A stretch of DNA of 64,000 nt from Macrophomina tecta (lineage: Eukaryota > Ascomycota > Dothideomycetes > Botryosphaeriales > Botryosphaeriaceae), in NCBI GenBank assembly GCA_024180945.1, contig JAKSGN010000007.1:310001-374000 (forward strand). The letters are read 5' to 3'. Of the stretch, positions 22,652 through 33,480 are shown piece by piece. Below the pieces are notes generated by a model. It searched no databases, had not been told where the DNA came from, and saw only the letters and a program-made list of their open reading frames with translations. A program made the translations under genes and the position numbers. Every line of letters begins with the position of its first letter. Position 1 is the first letter of the stretch.

Positions 22652-23884
22652 ATGCAGCGCTGTTCTTTGCGCCGGACTTTCGGGGCTAACAAATACCTAC
22701 ACCATTTTTGCAAAACAATGCCACGGGCAAAAGAAGACAGAGTCGGAAAGGAGAGGCAGTCCTGCGAGAGCTGTTACAAATCGAAGGTTAAATGCGCCGC
22801 CGATGGGCCCGGCCCCTGCGTCCGCTGCAAAGACAGGGGCACTGCCTGCATTCGGGGAGTCCAGAAACCGCTGGGCCGCACGCCGGGAGTGCGCAACAGG
22901 AGAAAAAAGAAGATGGACACGGAGGAGAGATATCCACTGACGCCGGAGAGCGTAACCATGTCTACTAGTGGAAGCGAGAGCATCGCACCTACCCCAGGGA
23001 CTACCTACACTGGCGATACATATACCGCTGGTGCACATGGACGGGTGTGCAACGCCAACTTGGATTTTGGAGACTTTCTCAACCCCATTGTTAATCGTTC
23101 CGACGCATTTCTGGACTGTGGGATCTTATCCGTGACCGAAGTCTCGCAAGACTCCTCTGCAACCCCAGAAAGCTCATCAGCCATCTCATGTTCCTCTGCT
23201 CCCTCTTCCACATCCTCCGCTTCTACAATAGCGACAGCTGGAATGGACAGTGCCGAGCCATCCCCGGCCGCAGAACAGTTCCAGACGCCATTCAGCCTCG
23301 ACTTCTGCGGCGTTCTCCCAACCGGCAGCGCCGACGACCTCTTCGACCACCTACCCTGCACATGCAACGAGAATCTAATCCAGGCAATTGACGCCCTCGG
23401 AGCCGCCTGGCAGCTAGATGACACGAACAATAGCAACGACCGTCACCCAGCTCTGGACCTCCTTCTCATCTCGAACAAAACCTCGCTCGGCACCATCACA
23501 ACGTTCCTCGACTGCCTCAGCATACATGACGCATCTCTCACGCTGCTCGTGTGCCACCTCCTTCAAAAAATGCTCTCTCTCTACCTGGACGCCTGGTACG
23601 CTACAACACCACAAACAACGGCCCCCGTGACAGCCGTGTTCCCAACGGAAGACGCGCTCACCATCTCTTTCGGCGCTTACAAGCTCGCCGGGGAAGATGT
23701 TCAGGCGGTAGCCCGGCAGCTCATCTGCCTAGACGTGGCGAAGATGGGCAGGGTGCTGCGGCGTTTGGAGAAGAGGGAGGCGGTATACGCCGGCCACGCG
23801 AGCAGTACTAGTACTCTTGTTCCGCTGCTGCGGCGCTCGTTGTGTCAGGAATTGAGAAGGTTGGAAGATAGACTAACTACATGA
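22652..23884 (+). CDS. AflR-like Zn2Cys6 cluster regulator
   Basis: A single exon of 410 residues. The Zn2Cys6 binuclear cluster uses Cys 38, 41, 48, 56, 59 and 66 with CX2CX6CX7CX2CX6C spacing, followed by a basic linker (RNRRKKK). A Ser/Thr-rich middle leads to a C-terminal helical region (LSIHDASLTLLVCHLLQKML ... SFGAYKLAGEDVQAVARQLI) that resembles the AflR-type regulatory domain found with aromatic PKS clusters. A second in-frame ATG at 22718 has a better A-rich context and keeps the zinc cluster, so the start is unresolved. Position next to the core enzymes suggests it activates the cluster from the nucleus. Confidence 0.88.
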   Translation: MQRCSLRRTFGANKYLHHFCKTMPRAKEDRVGKERQSCESCYKSKVKCAADGPGPCVRCKDRGTACIRGVQKPLGRTPGVRNRRKKKMDTEERYPLTPESVTMSTSGSESIAPTPGTTYTGDTYTAGAHGRVCNANLDFGDFLNPIVNRSDAFLDCGILSVTEVSQDSSATPESSSAISCSSAPSSTSSASTIATAGMDSAEPSPAAEQFQTPFSLDFCGVLPTGSADDLFDHLPCTCNENLIQAIDALGAAWQLDDTNNSNDRHPALDLLLISNKTSLGTITTFLDCLSIHDASLTLLVCHLLQKMLSLYLDAWYATTPQTTAPVTAVFPTEDALTISFGAYKLAGEDVQAVARQLICLDVAKMGRVLRRLEKREAVYAGHASSTSTLVPLLRRSLCQELRRLEDRLTT

Positions 23885-24604
23885 GACATGTTCAAATTAT
23901 GAATGATTTTTGGAGACGTTAACCCAATTTTCCTTCAATCCCGGCGAGATGTTGATTCGCTTCTTCCGCGCCAGGCCCCCTCTTTGATTAAAACTCTACC
24001 ATGTATAGATGGAGACTGGAGCACTACTCCATCTGTAAGAATTTGATAAATCAACGACGGTGTTGTTGATGCGGAAGAGCCTGGAGACGGTGTGGGGCCT
24101 GACCCCAGCCAACGAAGAAGCGGGAGGGTGGGTAGCTGAGTTGGGATGAAGGGGGATGGAGGTTGATTCGTTGGGATGGGGTGGCGGAACGCGGCTCCTG
24201 ACGGTCCCGTCCTGCCATCAACTACGCTAGTAGCACTGTTCAGTCGGTGATCTACATGTAGTATTATCGCCAAGCGGTATTACATAATCTACTCATGGGC
24301 CGACTACTCTTCGTATGCGACTCGTACAAGTCTCGTACTTAGACCAGTAGTAGGAGGCCAATTGCGAGCCTTACACACAGACCACTTGTAGATCACACAA
24401 CACGGACTGATTACGGACCACACTACAAGGAATGATTATGGAACACACTATGGGGGATGGCTATGGACCACACTATACGGACTGATTACGGACCACTTCA
24501 TAGACATATAGATCAGGACGGGACTACGCCATTCGAACATTCAGTATATACCGCTTCACAACATCCGTATCCTTGAACTCTTTGAAACCTCCCTCAGACA
24601 AACG
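23885..24604. other. Intergenic region upstream of SDR
   Basis: About 720 bp with no gene. It contains four imperfect 25-bp repeats (listed separately) and a TATATA sequence at 24545-24550, about 55 bp upstream of the SDR start. Confidence 0.55.
24401..24502. repeat. Four imperfect ~25-bp direct repeats
   Basis: Units begin near 24401, 24429, 24454 and 24478. The shared core is GATTA[CT]GGA followed by CACACTA or CACTTCA; the first and last units share GGACTGATTACGGACCAC. They lie 100-200 bp upstream of an SDR start codon and could be regulator sites or simple tandem duplication. Confidence 0.7.
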
Positions 24605-25558
24605 ATGTCCGCCAATCCTCTTCGTTTCGATGGCCGTGTTGCGATTGTGACCGGCTCCGGTCGCGGCCTAGGGCGCGAATACGCACTCCTCCTCGCCCGT
24701 TTAGGCGCCGCCGTAGTCGTAAACAGCACCTCAGAGACAGCACGAGATACATGCGAAGAAATCATCGAAGCCGGCGGCAAGGCAATCGTACACATTGGCA
24801 GCGTTGCCGACCGAGCTGTCGCGGACGCCATGGTGGAGGCCGCAGTAAAAACCTTCGGACGTATCGACATTGTCATTAACAATGCTGGGACTGGCGACAC
24901 CACCTACTTCGAGGATGTATCGAGCTCCAAGTTTTGGGACATGCTCGGCGTCCACGTCGGCGGATCCTGGAACGTGACGCAGGCGGCCTGGCCACACATG
25001 AAGAAGCAGAAGTTTGGTCGCGTCATCATGACCACGTCGCTCATGATGATCGGTATGGAAACACAGTCTACGTACGGGACCGCCAAGATGGCCTTAGTGG
25101 GCCTGACCAGGGCGATTGCGCACGAAGGGAAAGAGCACAACATCCACGTCAACTCTCTCGCCCCGTCGGGCTATACCCCTCTTGCCGAACGAGCGCTGCA
25201 GAACGAGCAGATTCTGAGCATTATGAAGCGATTCATGCCGGCGGCAGAAGTTGCGCCCCCGGTTCTGTGGTTGGTCCACGAGGACTGCGCGGTCAATGGC
25301 GAGTCATTTACTGCTCAGGGCCGACGTGTAGGTCGGCTCTTCATAGCTGAGACTCCCGGTTTCCTCGGACCTGAAGATCGTGACTGGAACATGGAGATCA
25401 TCAGGGACAATTGGGAAAAGGTGGTCGACGAGACTGGGTACGCTGTCCATACTGATATAAAAGAGTCCGGCCCGAGAATGTTCGCGCAAGTCGCTGGCGC
25501 CAAATCTGGCATATCTACTGAAATGGTAATCGAAGCATTTCAGCCGAAAGCTTCATAA
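24605..25558 (+). CDS. Short-chain dehydrogenase (MFE-2/17-beta-HSD4 N-domain-like)
   Basis: An intronless gene of 317 residues. The cofactor motif TGSGRGLG lies at residues 16-23, NNAG is near 91, and YGTAK supplies catalytic Tyr/Lys near 157-161. The FDGRVAIVTG start and the long C-terminal extension after the Rossmann core (WLVHEDCAVNGESFTAQGRRVGR onward) resemble the hydroxyacyl-CoA dehydrogenase part of peroxisomal multifunctional enzymes and their stand-alone relatives. No clear C-terminal SKL-type signal is present. A TATATA box lies about 55 bp upstream of the ATG. The substrate is unknown; it may act in tailoring of the polyketide or in acyl metabolism. Confidence 0.9.
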   Translation: MSANPLRFDGRVAIVTGSGRGLGREYALLLARLGAAVVVNSTSETARDTCEEIIEAGGKAIVHIGSVADRAVADAMVEAAVKTFGRIDIVINNAGTGDTTYFEDVSSSKFWDMLGVHVGGSWNVTQAAWPHMKKQKFGRVIMTTSLMMIGMETQSTYGTAKMALVGLTRAIAHEGKEHNIHVNSLAPSGYTPLAERALQNEQILSIMKRFMPAAEVAPPVLWLVHEDCAVNGESFTAQGRRVGRLFIAETPGFLGPEDRDWNMEIIRDNWEKVVDETGYAVHTDIKESGPRMFAQVAGAKSGISTEMVIEAFQPKAS

Positions 25559-25878
25559 GGCATTGGAGGAGAATGTCGAGGTCTATGCCTTCTGCTCGTA
25601 GTCTCCTATTCATAGATCTTTGTCAACTAGATTGCTACATTGCTCCATCTCGTATTGTCCATTCGGATTATAGCACTATTATCGTACTATTGTACCACCG
25701 CTTGCTTCTGACGCAAGGGGTCGTATCGCATAGTATATGCACTTTTATATACGCGTTCTCCCTGCTCGGTTTATTCTCAAGAACTTTAGGTAGTTATTAT
25801 TGTATAGAGACAGAAGATAACGCTGTATGTACAGCTTTATCCCTTTAGACACCGTGGAGTATTGCAGCCCTCCCATCG
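25559..25878. other. Convergent intergenic region between two SDR genes
   Basis: A 320-bp AT-rich spacer between two 3' ends. No gene is supported; the open frame at 25573-25848 is low-complexity leader-like sequence without a motif. Confidence 0.5.
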
Positions 25879-26748
25879 TCATAGCACGGTCTCACCCCCA
25901 TCAACGCTGTACGTCGAGCCGGTGACGTACGCACTCTCATCGCCGAGCAAAAAGCAGATGACGTTTGCAACCTCCTGCGCCTGTCCGTCGCGCCCAAGCG
26001 GAGGCGGAGAAAGGGGTATATCTCCCCATTGCGCCAGATTGGCGCGGTGCATCGGCGTGTCAATCGGTCCCCTGCATGCAACACAGCAATCAGCCACTCC
26101 TGCGCATTGGGCCAAAAGCGACGAGGTGCGGGGAAGGGCTCACGGAAGCACGGAATTCACCCTGATCCCTCTCTCGGCCACCTCGAGCGCCGCGCTATTC
26201 GTCAACGCCAGTGCCGCGTGCTTGCTCGCCGAGTACGCCGAACCTCCCTTAAAGGCCTTTAGAGAGAACATGCTGCCGACGTGCACGACGCTCGCCCCGC
26301 CCTTGGTAGCATGCTCATCCTTCTCTGCCAGCACGCCGGGCCGCAGCACCTCCGCCAGCACATTAAAGCACCCCCGCGTGTTGACGTTGATCGTATGCTC
26401 GAACACCTCATCCTCCATCTCCCAGATGCGCGCAGATCCTAGGTTCCTGCCTGCCGTACCAGCGACATTCGCAATGCCCGACAGCGGCCCACCGCTCGCT
26501 AGCTGCGCCCGCGCCTGCTCGACGGCCTCTCGCACGGCGGGCCGCGAAGACACGTCAAGGGTGCATACGGTGGCGCGCGCTTGATAAGAGGGCGGCAAAG
26601 CGGCGTGCACGTTGGAGAGCGCGTCGGCGTTGATATCGGTGAGAGCGACGGAGTGGCCACGAGCGAGAAGGGTGAGGGCGGTTGAGTGGCCGATACCGGA
26701 GGCGGCGCCAGTGACGAGGTACACCTTTCCCGTCGGCGTGGGCTCCAT
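25879..26748 (-). CDS. Short-chain dehydrogenase, classical ~265-residue type
   Basis: A two-exon model gives 265 residues: 26748-26144 and 26071-25879, joined over a 72-bp intron that restores VNSVLPGPIDTPM. TGAASGIG lies near residues 13-20, an NVAG variant of the NNAG motif is present, and YSASK supplies catalytic Tyr/Lys near 172-176. It ends SAYVTGSTYSVDGGETVL, the usual C-terminus of classical SDRs. It is a complete soluble oxidoreductase, convergent with the previous SDR. Three SDRs in the cluster arm suggest repeated carbonyl/alcohol interconversion, but none can be matched to a step. Confidence 0.9.
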
Positions 26749-29071
26749 CTTTCTCACGGGAACAGAATTGGGCGAAGACTGAAGCGGCGTGTGCAACCGA
26801 CTCTCTCTGTCTCTGCGAGCGGACTGCAGAGCGTACCTCCGCGGTGTCCAATTAGGCTGCTTAATAGACGAAGCTGGTCGGCCGAGGGGCTATCTCGGAC
26901 TTCATGACTAGTCAAAAGTGTGACGCCAAAAGCGGCAGGGAGACGAGGGCGGATGATACGGGACGTTGAGCCTTTCGCCGTATTTCCAATGGAGTCGCGG
27001 TCTGCTGGCTGGAAGACAGCCAGCGGAATGTAGTAGAGCACGACCATGAGTGTCTAAAGAATCATTCAGTGGACGCTGGTTATCCGCGTGAGTTGGTATG
27101 TACATAGGCTCATCGACGTGCAGCACGAGCCGGATGTCCAGCACGTCTTCTTCCATGCCCACAACACTCATGGCAACAAACACCCGCGAGAAGCGAACAG
27201 CATGGAATCAACAAGCCCAAACATCTGTGCTAGGCGAGGCTAGGCTCTGGACCCTTCCGTCCACCCTCACCCTTACGGCCTCCTACGGCCCCCTACAACC
27301 AGTGTGTGGACCGCGGCGCTGTTGGCATCGAGCGGGCTGACCGGATAGTAAGGGCATGGCAAGAACCTATCGGCCGGAAGTCATCTAGGAGGGAGAGTAG
27401 GGTTTTGGCCCGAGCTTGCAGCGCAGCACAAAGGCAGGACAGGTCATGTACTGTTGGTGTCGGCCAAGGGTGAACTTCGGTGTTAGGCGCCGGTGTTCAG
27501 CCGGGCCGAGGATTTGCCTGGACAAGGCTTAGTCGTTTCTACTCTCAGCTAGCTACTTAGAGAACAACAACCCCCTTGCAGAAAAACCGGCCACCTTCCT
27601 GATTCAGAGCCTGAGCCCGCGCATCGTGCACGCGAGCCACGTAAATTCCCGAGATACGTTAGTTGTAGCGTGGTTCACAAGCGAGCGGCCACCCCAACCA
27701 ACCTCGGACAACTTTGCACACGAACAGCTCAACACCACAACAAGTCATAATAGCGCATTAAATGCAGTACCTTACTGAGTATCTGACATTTCCTTTTGAC
27801 AGGCACGACACTCATGCCCAGTCTTGCCGGAGCGCCCACAACGGCGTCGTTGCGTCGCACCGCTCTCTGCGTGCAACCTCTTCGCAGGCTTCTCACCCTT
27901 CTTCTGCCTGATAGCACTCCCTGCCCGCATCCCTTCCTACGATCCCCTGATTCTGAATATACTTGCGCCTTCCTGATTTCCGCGTGCTTGCCGCCTCATT
28001 CACCTTCCGAGACGTTTCTTAGTATTTTAGACCACCATTGGCTGTCCTCTAGAGCTGCTGGTGCCGGCGTAGGCGGCTGCACGTCAAGCTTGGATGGCAT
28101 TGCATCTGGGCGGAATGGGACTACGTAACATTATTAGATGGCTCAAGAGCTAGACCTAACTAATTACAACCTCTTACGACATGTGCTACTACGTTAGCAC
28201 TAGCGTAGGCCTGCGCAGGCTGGCGTGCTATCGTATTATGTGTTTCCAAAAGCTTCTTCGCAGGCGCAAGTATTTGACTTTGTGCGCAGTAGAAGCAAAC
28301 ACGGCCACAAAGGCGCGTGACTTGATTGCCGCTGCTGCCTGCTGGGATCGAGTAAACAATCAAAGAGGTCCGGCCTTCATGGCTCGGGAAAACAGACTAC
28401 TCACCGAACACTGTCAGCCTTCTGTTCTTTACTCTTACAACCATGGCAAGGGCAAGCACCTTAAGACTCCGCCACCTCCATGAGAAAGATGAGGCGCAAA
28501 GAAGTATGTGGTTGTACCAGCTCACCATCAATCCCACCACCGCGCACACGTATATCATTATCCTTCTAAACGGCCGCGGCAGCATCGCTGTACGCTTCAG
28601 CCTTAAGCTGTTCAAAGCAAAGATTTCCGCTGATAAAAGTCTCGCGGAGCATTTTCCGTCTATAAAGATGCCATATGCAGCGCCTTTCCAGAGGCAGTCC
28701 ATTCCGGAGCGAGATTGAGACAATCCTCAATTCCAATTGGCTATGGGGCTCTCTTATGAGGTCTTAGATGGCTCAAAAAGATCCCCTACTGGGAAACGCC
28801 ATTCGTAATGCATAGAAATTTTGGTGCACCATAGGTCTTGCCGGACACATTCGCCAGCAAAAGCTTCGTACGGTCCGCTGACGAGCGTGGTTTCTTCTTC
28901 AATAAACTACTGGTTGGCGTCTGGCTAAATGAACGCAGATACTTCCTGTACTCTGTACATGAAACGAAGCCATGCTTCGAAAGTGTTGGGATATAACTCA
29001 ATCAATTCGCACTGAATAACAGTGCGGCGCCGTGCTTTTTTCAGTCCAACAGAAAGATACCGGGCACTTTC
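26749..29071. other. 2.3-kb gene-poor region
   Basis: No gene with recognisable motifs was found. Short frames (for example 26908-27183 minus and 27796-28128 plus) have no family signature. A short sequence TTAGATGGCTCAA occurs twice, near 28134 and 28764. The region borders a pseudogene and may be decayed sequence. Confidence 0.5.
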
Positions 29072-30285
29072 TCAGCTTATTATCTTCTTCATGTGCCGCA
29101 TTATCTTGTTGAAGACCCAAAGTCTGGAACCACCTGTAAAATTGAATGCATTCCATTTCGGGAACAATGCAGCTTTCCAGAATGTGTAAGCCAGTCCTGG
29201 CCATGCTGCTGCGTTCCGGCCTGCGCTGTTGATGTACCAGTTGCTGCAGCCGGCAGCGAAAACTGTCTGCTTCAAAACATCAACGAGATCACTCACGAAG
29301 TGTTCTTCCGCATCCTGCTTCACCTCCACCGCGTCGGCGTAGTGGTTAATGACGGGGCTGACAAGCGTCTGCACAATGTACGCAACCTGAACCTCAACTG
29401 AGAAAATGACGGAATTGAAGGCAGGGAATTTGTTTGGCCCGAAGCTTCCGTTGGTCAGTAGGATCCTGGAAGTTTCGGGGCAGGATTCTTTTACGGTATT
29501 GCAAAACTCGGAAAGTTATGCTCATAGGTGCCCATGTAAGTTTGTGCTCCCCTTTCTCTCTCCCACTGGCTGCGCAGACTTTCTCCCGCATGACCCACAA
29601 CGTCCAAAGAAGCGAGGAAGTCTTGAACTCAAAACCCAGTTGCCAAAATGATGGCGTCAAAATCCTCCTCTCCCCCGCTTTCGCTAATGATGCCGTGTCT
29701 GGTGATTTTGACAGGTAATGCCGGTGGCAAATCGACGTTATTTTGATGGAGCGAGGCCAGATAGCCTGGATCGTATATTCTGCGCTTGCAACCCAGCGGG
29801 AACTCGGGCACAATGAAGCTGTGGTGTTTCTCGGGAGCTTCGCGGCAGATGTACCCTCTCGCCCTCTGCTCCACAGACACTCTCTTGTTCACCTGCTCGG
29901 AGTCTGGTCCGTACACTGAACCGAACTGGTCGGTGTCAAGGAAAAGTTTGAGCCTGTAGTATTTCTGCCACAGTGGGATCCACTGGAAGCAAAACTTCTC
30001 AGATGCGCTAAATGCACGGTTTGGCCGCTCGTGGTACCACTGCGGGCTCCGGGCATACTGTGTGAGCTTCTCCACACTCGCAGCAATGGTCGGTACAACC
30101 TGGGCAGCGCTTGGCCTGTTGCCGGTTACCGCCACTCTCTTCCCAGTGTAGTCAAATGAGTGATTCCACTCAGCTGTGTGGAAAAGTGCACCTTCGTATG
30201 TTTCCATGCCTGGAAGTGATGTTTCCCTCGGCTGCGGGAACCCACCGACAGCAGAAAGGAGAATTGTGCAGCATCTGGTCCATCA
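29072..30285 (-). pseudogene. Baeyer-Villiger/flavin monooxygenase pseudogene, 5' truncated
   Basis: Reading leftward, the frame aligns with type I Baeyer-Villiger monooxygenases: AVGGFPQPRETSLPG, the fingerprint-like YEGALFHTAEW, a second nucleotide-binding fold YTGKRVAVTG, RRIYDPGYL, DAIILATGF, MGTYEHNFPSFAI, then FGPNKFPAFNSVIFS after a 50-bp intron with a TACTGAC branch site, and a typical C-terminal part. Three defects are visible. The N-terminal FAD domain is missing upstream of about 30285. The second glycine motif reads GNRPSA instead of GNGPSA. A TGA stop (29629-29631) follows ATGF, although the same frame continues VQDFLA. The gene is therefore almost certainly dead; loss of a ring-expanding or ester-forming step is inference. 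Confidence 0.8.
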
Positions 30286-30554
30286 GACCGCGCGGAGTCT
30301 TACAATTACGACATTAAGCTGCGTAGCGATGGATCGACCGCGTGATTGTGCGCGAGAGCAGTCTGAGACGTATATTGGTACTGTAGAGGTATTTGTTATG
30401 GAACGAAGTGAATCAGAAATCGACTATGCTTTATATACAAGAAGAAGCTGCTAAGGAGAGAAGTATTCGAAAGAAGAGGCGCTTAAGTAGTGGTAGTAAC
30501 GCGCTAAGTGTAATGAGTAAGAGCAATACGAGTCGTACGACACGGCCTAAGCCG

Positions 30555-31029
30555 TAATAGTATTCATCCTTCGAAGGCAAATTAGCTGAGCCCGGTGTGG
30601 GTTGCAAAAGAGCCAGAGGGATCTCACAATTCGCAATTCCAGATATAACCCTCCCGGCAATCATCTGAGCTGAACCGTAGCAGCTTGACTGGATAGTTCC
30701 TCCAATGACCATGATAACAAATCCCCAGAATATGGTTTTAGTCCCTCCAAATCTTCCACCGAAAAGTCCAGCAACACAACAGCCCAGGAGGCGCCCAATG
30801 TGGTAGAGTCTTACGATCGTCCCCAGAATAGTTGCGCTAGGATTATCAATAGCTTCCGGGTAGCTAGGTACTGTGACAAGCCTACCGAGTACTCACTAAT
30901 AGGGCGTAGTCGAACTGAAAGAGCAGCTGAATTGGTTGAACTCACCTGGTCGTATGCAAACAGTAGGTAACAACTACCGGCGCTGATTGCTACCGTTGAC
31001 CTGAGGTTGCGTCCTCTGAGTTTGAACAT
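30555..31029 (-). pseudogene. Sugar-type MFS transporter fragment (first membrane segments only)
   Basis: The start at 31029 reads LRGRNLRSTVAISAG...LLFAYDQ, then a GT donor, as in hexose/quinate transporters. Further left, in another frame, follows a run reading YPEAIDNPSATILGTIVRLY, then GRLLGCCVAGLFGGRFGGTKTIFWG, VIMVIGGTIQSSCYGSAQMI and AGRVISGIAN, the second to fourth helices. The join between the two parts is out of frame and lacks the residues normally after YDQ, and everything beyond helix 4 is absent. It sits directly beside the monooxygenase pseudogene, so both may have been broken by one rearrangement. Confidence 0.75.
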
Positions 31030-31815
31030 TACCTTGTAAATAGCACCTACTTGTTTGGAACGGTTGTAGGCAACGGGGCTCCTTGATGCAATTTTGAAGA
31101 TAGGATTGGACTGGATAAGTCTATGCTCGCTGCAGTGAGTAAATAAAAATGCCGGCCCGCAGATATCCGTGAATCAGACGCGGGGCCCCAGATTTTCGAG
31201 GTTTTTGCTATCCCTGTCACTAGCATGGCATGAATATCGCGGGAAACGATCTCCTCGCCCATGAGCCGAACACTAAACGGGGCCCTTGGTTGTGACACTG
31301 ACTGCCTGTGTTCGCGTTCATACTCTTCTGCCTTTGAAGTATAGGTCCCCCATTACTATTGCAAAGTTTTATTCCTTTCGTGGCAGCAGAACTAGAGCAG
31401 CACAAAGAAATAAATAGAGTAAAGTTCTGTTAGACATGATTTACTTTAAGTCGCTCCGGACAAGCGGCATTTGAGGCCGTATTGGCAGCATCAAGCCATA
31501 CCAAATCAAGCAGCTTTTGAGACCCGCTTATCAAGGCGGCCTGCGAAGCGGCTTGCAATTTGGCTGCATAAGAGGGGGCCCTGAATAGGCCATGAGGCGG
31601 CGGCAGATCGATGAAGGCCAACAAGTCCCTTCAGGCATGGGACTTGCGAAATATTCCCCATTATCAGCCTTAGACAGCCGCCGACGTATCTCCGTACAGA
31701 GCACAACAGAGCCCGGACGATCGAGGAGTACCGGGCTTCGACATGCGTCAGGACCTGACGTCATACTCGGGCCCATCTGTCAGCGCGATCCCGCCCAGAG
31801 GTGTGGATCAGACAT
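31030..31815. other. Intergenic region, no gene found
   Basis: The sequence upstream of the transporter fragment, reaching the 3' end of the monocarboxylate transporter gene. Short frames only, no motif. Confidence 0.5.
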
Positions 31816-33480
31816 CTACACCTTCTTCGGCAAGAAAACCCTTCTCAGGATGGTCCAGGAATTCTCCGCCCTCCTCGGGACCGCAAACCTCAAACGCGTG
31901 TTCAGCGGCCCCTCCGCCCTTTGCACCAGCTCCTCCTGCCTCTCAATCTCCCCAATTTTCCACGCCCGCAGCAGCGACAGGCTCACCGCGCCCGCGAGAT
32001 ACGTCACGCCCACAAAAAGCTGCGCGGCGAGGTACCTCCTCACGCCTGCGTGCTCCCCCGCCTCACCGACCAAATGCATCGCAATCGGCTCTGCAAACAT
32101 GGTCGGCAGCACCATCGCAAAGCACACCAGCCCAAACACGTCGGCCATCGCCTCAATCCCGACCACCTCCGCCAACACGGGCGCCACGGTGCCCCAAAAC
32201 GTGCCGCACGCCGTGCCCGCCAGCGCCGCGAACGCGGCCAGCGCAGGGAACCCGCGCGCCGGGATCCACAGCGCCAGGCAGACGACGCCGCAAAACAGCG
32301 TCATCAGCGTCGACATGTTGATGCGGCCGAGCGCGTCGCTGTAGTACCCGACCACGGGCCGGCCGAGGGCAAGGCCGAGGTTGAGCAGCGCGTTGGCGGC
32401 CGCGCCTTGGGAGGGCGACAGGCCGATCGAAGAGGCGTAGTTGGGGAGGGAGTAGTAGAGCGCGATGTAGCCAAGCTCGGTGGTCACGCCCCAGAAGATG
32501 AGGAGCAGGACTTCGATGCGGCGCAGAGCGCGCAGGTCGAAATTGCCGAGGAGGCGGCTGCGTGCCGGCTTCTCTTTGCTGGGGCGAGCTGTTTGAGGTT
32601 GTGGCTGCTGGGGCAGCTGAGGCTGTTGAGCCGGCTGTGGGGGAGTGAGTAGTACTGGCGTTTCGGTATCGGGGGCGGGCTTCTTGGTGACGCGCTGGGT
32701 GCGGTCGCGGAGAAAGAACGAAGAGAATGTGTTGACGACGAGAGTGCAGATCGCTACAATGCGGTACGTCCAGGCTACGCCCAGGGTTTGGATGGTGCGC
32801 TCGGCGATGAGGTTGTATGCGAGGCCGCCCAAGCCTGCGCCGGAGGTGGCGAGGCCGACGGCTAGGCTGCGGTGCGTGGAGAACCAGTTGGGTAAGACGG
32901 TGGTGGCGGTGATGTAGAGGAAGCCCATGCCCCAGCCGTAGCAGATGCCTTGGCTGAGGAAGAGGTGCCATAGCTTGGTAGCGTAGGCCGAAGCGAACAA
33001 AGAGGCGGATACGACGATGGTGCCAATGAGAAGAGTGCTGCGGGTGCCTAGATGTTCTCGGCTTATGCCAGCTACGGGTGATATCATCATCGACTGGGCG
33101 AGGGAAAGGCCACCGATAAGAGCATATTCGAGAGGTTTCGCATTAGGAAAAGATTCGTGTTCCAGAAAATAGTCGAGGATCACACCCCATGTCTGTGAGT
33201 AGGGTCAATGATTGGACTGATGGAGCTCCGAGGATAAGTCACTTACACTATTAACCCCCCATGTATGAGCATTGATAAGAAAAACGCAAATAGTACAGAC
33301 CCATGCATATCCTCCATTGGGGGGACCATCCTCTTCCGAATCTGTGTTTGCATTCTCGTGAAAAAGTGGCACAGACCGGGTGCACTGTTTCTCATTGATA
33401 ACGTGCGCAACGTCCTGCATTGCTACACTATCGATGCGATCCTCAGTGGCTGGTACTGTGGCTATTGGCGTGTTCAGCAT
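31816..33480 (-). CDS. Monocarboxylate-type MFS transporter (TC 2.A.1.13-like)
   Basis: A two-exon model gives 536 residues: 33480-33247 and 33192-31816, with a 54-bp intron. An acidic N-terminus is followed by the family signature PPNGGYAWVC and FLINAHTWGVNS, continuing over the intron to TWGVILDYFLEHESFP. Six membrane helices, a Pro/Gln-rich central loop (about residues 250-290) and six more helices follow, with GRPVVGYYSDALGRIN between helices 8 and 9. The layout is that of fungal MCH/monocarboxylate permease homologues at the plasma membrane. Members move carboxylates or riboflavin, and many near metabolite clusters have unknown substrates. No disabling change was seen. Confidence 0.9.

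Noticed and set aside
29470..29520. A 29-bp intron in the monooxygenase relic
   Set aside because: Too short for splicing; a 50-bp GTAAAA...AAG intron with a TACTGAC branch site joins the conserved FGPNKFPA segment in frame instead.
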